From: an uncultured Porphyromonadaceae bacterium
Lineage (GTDB): Bacteria > Bacteroidota > Bacteroidia > Bacteroidales > Muribaculaceae
DNA length: 18,616 nt
Direction of reading: 5' to 3'
Assembly: GCA_905212215.1 (NCBI GenBank)
Contig: CAJMDR010000003.1
Span: 1-18,616 of the forward strand
Under the pieces are notes generated by a model. That model ran no database searches. It worked only from the letters and a program-made list of their open reading frames with translations, and was not told the origin of the DNA. Of the stretch, positions 6,865 to 13,096 are shown piece after piece. Numbering within the stretch: the first letter of the stretch is position 1; every line of letters starts with the position of its first letter. The translations under genes were made by a program, and so were the position numbers.

Positions 6865-8316
6865 ATGGACCAAACTCCCGACCAGCAGGAAGTGCTGATC
6901 GCCCGCGACAACACAAGCGGGCAGGTGGGAGCAGTCGTAGGGCAGAATCCCGACGGCACTCCCAAAATGGCGGATGTCAAATCGACGCCATTAAGCGAAC
7001 TGATAAAGTTCAACAAAGGGCAGAACCCCCTCGAGGCGTTCATGTCGAATTTCATGCGGCAGGCCAGGAACCCCACGCTGTTCAGCTTCTTCAGATTGCA
7101 GGAAGACAAATACGAGCTTGTAGGCCCCGCAATGGCGGACATCATCAAGAATCCCGGCGACAATGCCGAAATGCTCAAGCCTTACGAGGTGGAACTGAAA
7201 GCCCCCGCACAGGCAGAGAAGCAGGAACAGGCCCCGTCTCAGACTCAACAGCCTCAGCAGCCGGAAACGACCGGTGTAAAGCAGCCGCCCATCGACCGCG
7301 ACAGCATAGACTGGGTCAAAATAGAACAGCAGTGGGGCATAAAGCGCGACGACCTTGAAAAATCAGGGGCACTCGACCAGATGGTATATAACCACAAGTC
7401 GCCGCAGCTGTTCACAGTCACGCCCCGTTTCGGCGACGAGACATTCTCTCTTCAGGCCAAACTCTCGTTCCGCACCAATCCCGACGGCTCATATTCACTC
7501 GTGCCTCACTTCATCCGCAATGAGCCGCAGCTCGATCAGGAATTCAAGGGCTATACATTCACAAAGGAGGACAAGGCGGAACTCCGCAAGACCGGTAACC
7601 TCGGCAAAGCAGTTGAACTCGCCGACCCCAAGACCGGGGAAATGAAAAAATGCCTCGTGAGCATAGACAGGCTCACCAACGAGATAGAGGCCGTGCCGGT
7701 AGATAAAATCTACATCAAGCCCAAAGTCGCCAACATCAGCCTCGATATGCAGGCCATCGGCATACTCAAAAACGGCGGCATGATACGCGAGCAGCATGTG
7801 GAACTCCCCAACGGCGCCAAATTCACAGCCGACCTGCAATACAACGCAGCGAAACGCGACATCGTGTTCGTCAATTCCGATGTTTACCGCCAGAAGCAGG
7901 AGCAGAACAGTTCTCAGCAACAGCAAGTCCGTGATTCATGGCACAATCCCGACGGCTCCGTCAAGCGACTCGAACACTGGTGCAAGCTGCCGCTGAACGA
8001 ACAGCAACAGGCCGATTACCTCGCAGGCAAGAAAGTCCTCGTAGGCGAGACCAAGGACAAATTCGGCAACGACTGCACCGTCTATTTCCAGTACAATCCC
8101 GAAAAACGCCAGCCTGAGACCACGCGGGTATATCCCGACCGCGACAAGGTCGTGGGCATCGCCGAGGAAAGCAAGACCCAGTATGCCGTGAACAACAACG
8201 GAGCGACCAACGAGGCGATCAAGAACGTGCAGGAGCCACTCCAGCGCGGGCAGACCACCCCGAAGGACGAAAACCAGCAGAGGCAGCAGCGAAAGCCCAA
8301 AGGCCCCAAGCCTTGA
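6865..8316 (+). CDS. DUF4099/DUF3945 domain protein of integrative elements
   Basis: This 483-residue protein is cytoplasmic by composition. The first 110 residues (NPLEAFMSNFMRQARNPTLFSFF) form a conserved-looking head, followed by a Gln/Pro-rich linker (about 113-142). Residues 143-225 match the DUF4099 type: IDRDSIDWVKIEQQWGIKRD, DLEKSGALDQMVYNHKSP, LSFRTNPDGSYSLVPHFIRNEPQLD. Residues 226-420 fit DUF3945: YTFTKEDKAELRKTGNLGKAVEL, SIDRLTNEIEAVPVDKIYI, LPNGAKFTADLQYNAAKR, and a second LPLNEQQQADYLAGKKVLV repeat. The tail is basic and Gln-rich (QQRQQRKPKGPKP). Such proteins are usual neighbours of topoisomerase III-like genes in Bacteroidales conjugative elements. Their biochemical role is unknown. 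It sits in a tight + strand operon before the Exc-like gene. Confidence 0.85.
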   Translation: MDQTPDQQEVLIARDNTSGQVGAVVGQNPDGTPKMADVKSTPLSELIKFNKGQNPLEAFMSNFMRQARNPTLFSFFRLQEDKYELVGPAMADIIKNPGDNAEMLKPYEVELKAPAQAEKQEQAPSQTQQPQQPETTGVKQPPIDRDSIDWVKIEQQWGIKRDDLEKSGALDQMVYNHKSPQLFTVTPRFGDETFSLQAKLSFRTNPDGSYSLVPHFIRNEPQLDQEFKGYTFTKEDKAELRKTGNLGKAVELADPKTGEMKKCLVSIDRLTNEIEAVPVDKIYIKPKVANISLDMQAIGILKNGGMIREQHVELPNGAKFTADLQYNAAKRDIVFVNSDVYRQKQEQNSSQQQQVRDSWHNPDGSVKRLEHWCKLPLNEQQQADYLAGKKVLVGETKDKFGNDCTVYFQYNPEKRQPETTRVYPDRDKVVGIAEESKTQYAVNNNGATNEAIKNVQEPLQRGQTTPKDENQQRQQRKPKGPKP

Positions 8317-8469
8317 CCGCCACTCACCGCACATATTCCACAATCAGTTTTATACTGCGATTCACCCGACATGATTGCCGCCGCATAGCCGCGATTCCAA
8401 CCACTATGTCCACACCAAAGCTATAAGTATCCCAACCTGCGGCCAACCGTGTCAACCCAAACACAACTA

Positions 8470-8508
8470 TCCCCAAGTCACGGGGATGGGCGACCTTCCC
8501 CGTGACTT
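8470..8508 (+). promoter_or_regulatory. Strong hairpin with an alternative fold before the topoisomerase-like gene
   Basis: AAGTCACGGGGA (8475-8486) and TCCCCGTGACTT (8497-8508) form a perfect 12-bp stem around a 10-nt loop. A competing short stem, TCCCC/GGGGA (8470-8474 with 8482-8486), uses part of the same arm, so the two folds exclude each other. Only a weak pyrimidine run follows. The hairpin is in the 224-bp gap, 32 bp before the ATG at 8541. It could end transcription in part, stabilise the upstream mRNA, or switch downstream expression. No promoter is evident in the gap. Confidence 0.55.
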
Positions 8509-8540
8509 TCATAAAATCACCCCTAAACCCACATAAATTT

Positions 8541-10160
8541 ATGATTCTTATTATCTGCGAGAACATTCTCGCCACCAAGACCGTCGCCCTTTCTCTGGGC
8601 GCGAACACCGAAGCTGCCAACGGCATCTACACATCCGACACCGTCACCGTCGCCAACATCCCGCCCCGTTTCATACGCCAGACTCCGCTGTGCGAACTGG
8701 CAGATGGAGAATATCCCTTCGTTCCTGACAGATTCAAAATGTCTGTCACGATGAAAGAACTGGAGCGACAGCTCAAGCCCCTGTTCCGTGAAGCCGGGGA
8801 GGTGGTATTCGCTTCCGACGGTGGAGCCGACGCACAGGCACGCTTCTTCAACATCTGCCGCCACTTCCGTGTCGGTTGCCCCCGCAGCCGTATGTGGCTC
8901 ACGCGCCTCAGCTACGGCGCCATACGCGGAGCTTTCCACTTCCGCGAGTCCGGGCGACACCTGCACCGCCTCGCACAGACCGGACTTGTATCGAAGGGTA
9001 TGGACCTGATGTTCACATACAACATCAACCAGACATTTCTCCATATCGGACTGCCCGAATACGACCTCACCCGTCAGGAGGCAATCGCCCTTGACTATGT
9101 CGGCGACCTTACCGGCCGTTTCGACAGTTTCAACGGTATCCCTGACGGACATTCAATCCGCGTCAATGTCAATGGCGGCGAAGGATTTGAATCCGAAGCC
9201 GTCTGGGAGGCCGAGGAAGACGCTCTTGAAGTTGCCGACGAAATCCCTGTCGGCGAAACGGTATCCGCCACACTGACGGTTGACGAGACCGACCGTTTCA
9301 ATCTCCGCTTCCACACTCTGCTGACGCTCCAGATGGATGCCTTCAACAATCTCGGCTTCATGCCGGCCCAGACTCTCAGACTGGCACAGAGCCTCTATGA
9401 CAAGGGTCTTATCTCGTCGCCCCTGACACGTTGCTCACATCTGCCCGAAAAACTGCGCGGGCATATACAGACGGTCTTCCCCGACACCCCCGGATACCGC
9501 TGGGGCGAGAACGACGCGACCATCGACCACCACGCGATAATCACTCTCCGCGCAATAGACCAAGACCTGCCCGAAAAGGAGAAGCAGCTATACTGGCTCA
9601 TATTCAACCGCATGAAGGCAGTTGTGGAGCAACAGCCGAGCCGCAAGTATGCCACCGTCGAGTTCAAGATTGGCGAAGCCGTGTTCTACCGCCAGTGGGA
9701 ACTTACCGGAGAGGCGTATGAAGTGACCGAAACCGGCTCGTTCCAGACCGGCGTTACAATCGCAGATGCGGCGGTATATCCCTGCGATGCACCTGTCGCC
9801 GAATCCAACGCCTTCACCGATGTGATGTGCGCCGTGACCTCAAAGGCGGAGTATGTCGATGAAATGATGCACACCAACGTACCGTACACACTGGAAACAG
9901 GCGACTACGGCAGCGCACTGGACAGCCTCATACGCAAGGGGCTCATCACCCTTGACGGCGATGAAGTGTATCTCTCGCCCGAAGGCCAGTATGTCTATGA
10001 CGAGTTTGCCGGACGGGAGTTCGCCGAAATGCTGCTCACATGGCAGTTCGAGGCCAACGACCTCTACGAAGGCGACCAGACGGGACGCTCCGTAATCGAA
10101 GGATTCTCCAACTCTCTGCTGTGTATGGTGGAGACAATCAACCCCGAAGCCGGAGAATAA
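8541..10160 (+). CDS. Topoisomerase III-like (Exc-like) protein without catalytic residues
   Basis: From ATG 8541 the product is 539 residues. I rejected a GTG at 8502 because it lies inside a hairpin arm and because MILIICEN aligns with the 'xxIIAEKP' start of type IA topoisomerases. Homology is supported by a TOPRIM-like start with Glu8, the segment VVFASDGGADAQA (88-100), KGLISSPLTRCSHLPEKL (288-305) aligning with 'KKLTTYPRSDCRYLPE', and DHHAII (329-334) aligning with 'AHHAII'. The second Asp of the DxDxE triad is Gly95 and the Glu is Asp97. The active-site Tyr is Ser293 and the neighbouring Arg is Leu295. Topo III is about 650 residues long, so this protein is also shorter. In CTnDOT the topoisomerase-like Exc protein is needed for excision. 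This gene, after a DUF3945 gene, is in the equivalent place, so a structural rather than enzymatic role is inferred. Confidence 0.75.
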   Translation: MILIICENILATKTVALSLGANTEAANGIYTSDTVTVANIPPRFIRQTPLCELADGEYPFVPDRFKMSVTMKELERQLKPLFREAGEVVFASDGGADAQARFFNICRHFRVGCPRSRMWLTRLSYGAIRGAFHFRESGRHLHRLAQTGLVSKGMDLMFTYNINQTFLHIGLPEYDLTRQEAIALDYVGDLTGRFDSFNGIPDGHSIRVNVNGGEGFESEAVWEAEEDALEVADEIPVGETVSATLTVDETDRFNLRFHTLLTLQMDAFNNLGFMPAQTLRLAQSLYDKGLISSPLTRCSHLPEKLRGHIQTVFPDTPGYRWGENDATIDHHAIITLRAIDQDLPEKEKQLYWLIFNRMKAVVEQQPSRKYATVEFKIGEAVFYRQWELTGEAYEVTETGSFQTGVTIADAAVYPCDAPVAESNAFTDVMCAVTSKAEYVDEMMHTNVPYTLETGDYGSALDSLIRKGLITLDGDEVYLSPEGQYVYDEFAGREFAEMLLTWQFEANDLYEGDQTGRSVIEGFSNSLLCMVETINPEAGE

Positions 10161-10185
10161 TCCGCTGCAAACCGCTGTAAATCGC

Positions 10186-10246
10186 ATTTCTATCAAAAAT
10201 AACCGGCTTACCATAGCTGAAAATCGGATAGAAATTGTTAACTTTG
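10186..10246 (+). promoter_or_regulatory. Promoter -7 box with adjacent 9-bp inverted repeat
   Basis: TAACTTTG (10239-10246) is a perfect -7 box, identical to the one at 5771. No TTG sits at the expected -33 place. Instead ATTTCTATC (10186-10194) and GATAGAAAT (10227-10235) form a 9-bp inverted repeat ending 3 bp before the box. This suggests a promoter controlled by a DNA-binding protein. The start site would be near 10253. Confidence 0.5.
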
Positions 10247-10252
10247 CCACTG

Positions 10253-10327
10253 AATCGCAGTCATAAATTTTATTTTTGATTGTGGATTTAGTGGTGAGGC
10301 AGCGGGAGGGATACCCGCTGCCTTTTT
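10253..10327 (+). ncRNA. Candidate small RNA or attenuator leader
   Basis: A transcript from the TAACTTTG box would run about 75 nt to a textbook intrinsic terminator: AGGCAGCGGG (10297-10306), loop AGGGATA, CCCGCTGCC(T) (10314-10323), then TTTTTA. Just before the terminator lies GGATTTAGTGGTG (10284-10296). It is the perfect 13-nt complement of 10345-10357 (leader of the downstream HTH gene), and 12 nt of it complement 6843-6854 (just before the DUF4099/DUF3945 start). It may therefore be a stable sRNA that pairs with both mRNAs, or an attenuator controlling the two HTH genes. The 5' end is inferred from the box only. Confidence 0.5.
10297..10327 (+). terminator. Intrinsic terminator upstream of the HTH pair
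   Basis: A perfect 10-bp GC-rich stem (10297-10306 with 10314-10323) with a 7-nt loop is followed at once by T5. It lies between the promoter box at 10239 and the start codon at 10367, so it ends a short leader RNA unless read through. Confidence 0.8.
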
Positions 10328-10338
10328 ACACTTCTTAT

Positions 10339-10356
10339 CCACACCACCACTAAATC
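10339..10356 (+). repeat. 18-nt leader element, copy 2, with upstream inverted copy
   Basis: This copy is identical to 6837-6854 and ends 10 nt before the ATG at 10367. Its last 12 bases plus C10357 (10345-10357) are the perfect reverse complement of 10284-10296, so the terminator hairpin is framed by a 13-bp inverted repeat 74 bp across. Confidence 0.7.
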
Positions 10357-10366
10357 CCCACACTTT

Positions 10367-10672
10367 ATGGAAGTATTACTAATTGAGAAGGAAACGCTTG
10401 ACTGCATCCTTGACGAGCATGAGCTTCTATGCAATATGGTCATAGTATTGGCGAATCGCTTGCGTCGCAAGGAACCTGCTGATTTGATGACTTCTGCCGA
10501 GGTCTGCGATTTTCTCCATATAGGCAACACAACACTGCAATCCCTCCGCAACAGCGGTAAAATAGGTTATATAAGAATCGACGACGGAAGCGTCAGATAC
10601 CCTGTAACTGAGCTTATCCGTTACATGGAGAAATATGGTATAAAGCCAAATCGAATTGCCTATGGGGAATGA
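10367..10672 (+). CDS. Small HTH_17 DNA-binding protein (Xis-like)
   Basis: This 101-residue protein has a leucine-rich helical N-terminus (1-35) followed by an excisionase/MerR-like HTH at about 41-90: LMTSAEVCDFLHIGNTTLQSLRNSGKIGYIRIDDGSVRYPVTELIRYMEK. Such proteins pair in CTnDOT-type elements as Xis2c/Xis2d, small basic factors that direct the integrase towards excision, and others regulate element genes. It overlaps the next HTH gene by 11 bp, implying translational coupling. Its leader carries a promoter box, an intrinsic terminator and the 18-nt element shared with the DUF4099/DUF3945 gene, so its expression is probably conditional. The Xis role is inferred from family and neighbourhood. 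Confidence 0.75.
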   Translation: MEVLLIEKETLDCILDEHELLCNMVIVLANRLRRKEPADLMTSAEVCDFLHIGNTTLQSLRNSGKIGYIRIDDGSVRYPVTELIRYMEKYGIKPNRIAYGE

Positions 10673-10961
10673 GATAATCACCAAATCTGACAGCCGCATT
10701 ATCGCGGCACGCTCACAAACCCAGAACGCATTTGAGGCAGTCGGTATAATCCGCGACAGCCACCATCCGGTATTGGCAGGAATATGTTTCCTTGACGACA
10801 AGGAAGTCGCGGAACGCCTCAAAGTGACGAGGCGCACGGTACAGAACTACCGGGACCGGGGAATACTCTCGTATTATATGATATGTGGCAAATGCCTCTA
10901 TCCGGAGCATGAAATACAGCAGATGCTTGACGATAATTTTCATCCGGCATATTACGATTAA
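10662..10961 (+). CDS. Second small HTH_17 DNA-binding protein (Xis-like)
   Basis: From ATG 10662 (preferred over a TTG at 10656) the product is 99 residues. The HTH lies at about 43-92: FLDDKEVAERLKVTRRTVQNYRDRGILSYYMICGKCLYPEHEIQQMLDD, a standard HTH_17/excisionase pattern. The start lies within the end of the preceding HTH gene (11-bp overlap), so both are probably made from one mRNA in coupled fashion. A strong hairpin follows the stop codon and the integrase gene converges from the other side. The pair could act together as directionality factors binding the AGGTGGCA sites near the tRNA, but a regulator role is equally possible. Confidence 0.75.
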   Translation: MGNEIITKSDSRIIAARSQTQNAFEAVGIIRDSHHPVLAGICFLDDKEVAERLKVTRRTVQNYRDRGILSYYMICGKCLYPEHEIQQMLDDNFHPAYYD

Positions 10962-10968
10962 ACATTTG

Positions 10969-11008
10969 AAGAGCGACAACGGAGTAAAAATACTCTATTG
11001 TCGCTCTT
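10969..11008. terminator. Bidirectional terminator between HTH pair and integrase
   Basis: AAGAGCGACAA (10969-10979) pairs with TTGTCGCTCTT (10998-11008), and an inner GAGTA-AAAA-TACTC (10982-10995) extends the stem. Pyrimidine/T-rich sequence follows on the + strand (CATTT). It lies between two convergent genes and can serve both. Confidence 0.8.
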
Positions 11009-11023
11009 TCATTTAGCGGTGGA

Positions 11024-12343
11024 TTATTTCGTCTTTTTAGGTCGTCCGCGCTTAGGCTGAGGCGGACGCTCAAATGTCGTCGGTTTCTCCGGCAACGGTT
11101 TGATGTCAACTTTCAGACTGTCGAACTTGTCTCTCATACGGCCCATATCCTCGGATACCGTCTGATCAAGCATGGTTGCGTATATCTGAGTTGTGGCAAT
11201 GTCTTTATGCCCCAGCATCTTCGATACTGTCTCGATAGGCACATGATTGTTGAGTGACATTGTGGCGAAGGTGTGGCGGGCTATATGTGTCGTCAGGTGC
11301 TTCTTGATCTCCGCTTTGCTTGCTATCTCATCAAGGTACGAATTCATACGCTGGTTTGAGATAACCGGTATGACGGCGTCCTTTTCCACAACCCGTGGGT
11401 GACTGCGGTATTTCTCCATCAGTCTGCGCGGTATCTCCAGCATGGGGATTACGCTCATTTCATCCGTTTTCTCGCGAGCCTTGCGTATCCACATCTCGCC
11501 CTTGTCATCGGTGACGACGTGTTCACGCTTGAGAGTAGATATGTCAGCGAAAGCCAGCCCGGTAAAGCAGCAGAACACGAAAGTGTCACGCACGAGGTCG
11601 AGGCGCGGCAGTTCGCTGAGGTCAAGCTCTATGATGCGCTGGAGTTCAGCTTCCGTGAGCTTCTCTCGCTTAGGCTTGGTGCGGACATAGCGTTTGCCCA
11701 CGAATGGATCATCTTCAATCCATTTGTTTGCGATACCGGTGCGTATAACGCTTTTGAGATAGCGGATATAACGGACAGCGGCGTTATTGGCGCATCCCTT
11801 CTTTATGCGCAGGAAATGCTCGAAGTCGTCAACCATTCCGGATGTCAGTTTATTCATCGGAATATCTTTCACATCGTGCTTGTCGATGAGAAATTCCTCC
11901 AGATACTTGACGCATCGTTCCCAACGCAGGCGCGTACCCTCGCAGATGTCGCCACGCTCGTTGCGGTCCTTTACCTTCTTGTTGAGTTCGCGGAACGCTT
12001 CGCAGAGCATCGTCGGCTTTTGCAACTTGCCGAGAAATGCCTTTTTCAGAGTGTCGGGATTGACCATCTCATCGCGCATGACGAGCTGGTTGTGGATTTC
12101 GCATATCTTGGTTCTGATGGTATCAAGATAGCGGTTCAGTTCAAGGTCCTTCTTGGTCTTGCCTTTCGACTGACCTTTGGACGCATCCCAGTTGTTGGGA
12201 GCTACATACCTGTTGGTATATACCTCCGCACGTTGCCCATTCATCGTTATTCGCAGCAGAATGGGAAATTCGCCCTCTTTGTTGGGGCGGCTTCTCCTGA
12301 CCATGAAGTTCAGTGAGAAGTAGCTCTCGTTGGATAATTTCAT
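11024..12343 (-). CDS. int: Tyrosine integrase, CTnDOT-like (Ala in place of the first catalytic Arg)
   Basis: I chose the ATG at 12343 because MKLSNESYFSLNFMVRRSR begins the Arm-DNA-binding domain typical of Bacteroidetes integrases. The longer frame to 12505 would run through the repeat region. The 439-residue protein has the arm-binding domain (about 1-95), a SAM-like core-binding domain (about 110-215) and the catalytic domain (about 225-400). Catalytic signatures are THIARHTF (His353, Arg356), LGHKDIATTQIY (His379, Tyr388) and Lys292 in EKTDEMSV. The first Arg is replaced by Ala264 in CFTGLAFAD; IntDOT is also known to lack this Arg. The tail is basic (PKRGRPKKTK). The gene reads away from tRNA-Lys and has an upstream cluster of repeated sites, so it is probably the recombinase that inserted the element. 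Confidence 0.9.
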   Translation of the reverse strand: MKLSNESYFSLNFMVRRSRPNKEGEFPILLRITMNGQRAEVYTNRYVAPNNWDASKGQSKGKTKKDLELNRYLDTIRTKICEIHNQLVMRDEMVNPDTLKKAFLGKLQKPTMLCEAFRELNKKVKDRNERGDICEGTRLRWERCVKYLEEFLIDKHDVKDIPMNKLTSGMVDDFEHFLRIKKGCANNAAVRYIRYLKSVIRTGIANKWIEDDPFVGKRYVRTKPKREKLTEAELQRIIELDLSELPRLDLVRDTFVFCCFTGLAFADISTLKREHVVTDDKGEMWIRKAREKTDEMSVIPMLEIPRRLMEKYRSHPRVVEKDAVIPVISNQRMNSYLDEIASKAEIKKHLTTHIARHTFATMSLNNHVPIETVSKMLGHKDIATTQIYATMLDQTVSEDMGRMRDKFDSLKVDIKPLPEKPTTFERPPQPKRGRPKKTK

Positions 12344-12369
12344 TTGACTTGTGGCTTTAATGGTTAAAC

Positions 12370-12401
12370 TAAAGATACAAATTTTTTCTCGGGTACACAA
12401 A
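12370..12401 (-). promoter_or_regulatory. Promoter of the integrase gene
   Basis: On the minus strand TTTG (12398-12401), 20 bp, then TATCTTTA (12370-12377) gives a near-consensus Bacteroidetes promoter 26 bp before the start codon at 12343. Its position supports the chosen start. Confidence 0.6.
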
Positions 12402-12440
12402 CTGCACATCCGAAGGACAAATGAAATATCCGGGTTTGCG

Positions 12441-12726
12441 AGGTGGCAAAACGACCAATTCAACGAATAATGTTGAATTGCCACCTCAAATTGCCACCTT
12501 TGCATAACAATTTTTAACTATGTCGGTCGCTAAAAATGGCGGCAACGGTGTTTTAAGGAGGCTTCATCAGCCTGTATCCACTGAAGTTCAGGACTACCCT
12601 TTGCCACCTGCAACCACCTTGCGAGGTGGCAGATGCCCAATGGCTTTATTCTTCGTATATCTTTGAAAAATAATGAAATAGAACCTTTCGAGGTGGCAAA
12701 ACAAGGTGCAATTTTTATTGCCACCT
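12441..12726. repeat. Cluster of AGGTGGCA / TGCCACCT sites (probable integrase arm or Xis sites)
   Basis: AGGTGGCA occurs at 12441-12448, 12624-12631 and 12691-12698. Its reverse complement TGCCACCT occurs at 12479-12486, 12492-12499, 12602-12609 and 12719-12726, and there is a partial copy CCACCT at 12614-12619. Two + copies share the longer CGAGGTGGCAAAAC (12439-12452 and 12689-12702). These are seven exact 8-mers in 286 bp, all between the integrase promoter and the tRNA. This is the layout expected for attP arm sites. The 497-bp gap 12344-12840 has no gene. Confidence 0.7.
12456..12480. repeat. 9-bp inverted repeat upstream of the integrase promoter
   Basis: CAATTCAAC (12456-12464) and GTTGAATTG (12472-12480) flank a 7-bp GAATAAT loop. 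AGGTGGC (12441-12447) and GCCACCT (12480-12486) lie just outside in opposite orientation, so the whole block is roughly symmetric. It is a likely operator or recombination-complex site. Confidence 0.55.
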
Positions 12727-12775
12727 TCTTGCACACCCGCAGTTTCAATATTCTGCGCCGATTGGGGATAGGGGT

Positions 12776-12813
12776 AAAAAGAAAAACCTCTGAAAATCAA
12801 TGATTTTCAGAGG
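12776..12813 (-). terminator. Terminator of tRNA-Lys
   Basis: A perfect 13-bp stem, CCTCTGAAAATCA/TGATTTTCAGAGG (12787-12799 with 12801-12813), is followed on the minus strand by TTTTTCTTTTT (12786-12776). It lies 27 bp beyond the 3' end of the tRNA. Confidence 0.85.
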
Positions 12814-12840
12814 AATTCGTCGGTCTGATAGACCCTTTAG

Positions 12841-12913
12841 TGACCCCGGTGGGGCTCGAACCCACGACCCAATGATTAAGAGTCATTTGCTCTACCAACT
12901 GAGCCACGGAGTC
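12841..12913 (-). tRNA. tRNA-Lys (anticodon CTT)
   Basis: The 73-nt cloverleaf folds fully on the minus strand. The acceptor is GACTCCG/CGGGGTC (one T-G pair) with discriminator A. The D arm is GCTC-AGTTGGTA-GAGC. The anticodon stem AATGA/TCATT closes loop CTCTTAA, with CTT as anticodon. The T arm is GTGGG-TTCGAGC-CCCAC. CCA is not encoded. Its 3' end faces the integrase region, so the 3' part could be the integration site. Confidence 0.95.
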
Positions 12914-12955
12914 ATCTTTTTGTGCTATCAAAGGGTGTTCCTCTGAATTGCGATG

Positions 12956-12987
12956 CAAAGGTAATGCCTTTTTTCATACCCTGCAAG
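12956..12987 (-). promoter_or_regulatory. Promoter of tRNA-Lys
   Basis: On the minus strand CTTG (12984-12987), a 20-bp spacer and a perfect -7 box TACCTTTG (12956-12963) lie about 43 bp before the tRNA 5' end. Confidence 0.75.
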
Positions 12988-13096
12988 AGTTTGACCTAAA
13001 ACCGCCCTATATTTAACCATTATTAACAGTTAAACATCCAAAAAAGGGTCCCACGGGTTCCCAAAGACTAAACTCCGATAAGCTTATAATTAAGCT

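Noticed and set aside
8502..8540. GTG start 13 codons upstream for the topoisomerase-like gene
   Set aside because: The GTG is inside the right arm of the 12-bp hairpin, and the family's conserved N-terminus begins at the ATG at 8541.
11399..12316. 305-codon open frame on the + strand inside the integrase gene
   Set aside because: It is antisense to a well-supported integrase with all domains in place. Its protein is of mixed composition with no motif, promoter or signal, so it is a shadow frame.
12344..12505. Longer N-terminus for the integrase (start at 12505)
   Set aside because: The extra 54 residues do not resemble the family and would run through the promoter at 12370-12401 and several AGGTGGCA sites. 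MKLSNES at 12343 starts the known domain.
12441..12726. CRISPR-like array
   Set aside because: The repeats are only 8-14 bp, occur in both orientations and at irregular spacing, and no cas gene is near.
1..12840. Second copy of the tRNA-Lys 3' end marking the other end of the element
   Set aside because: I looked for the + strand sequence TGACCCCGGTGGGGCTCGAA to the left of the tRNA and did not find it in the window, so no att boundary is claimed.
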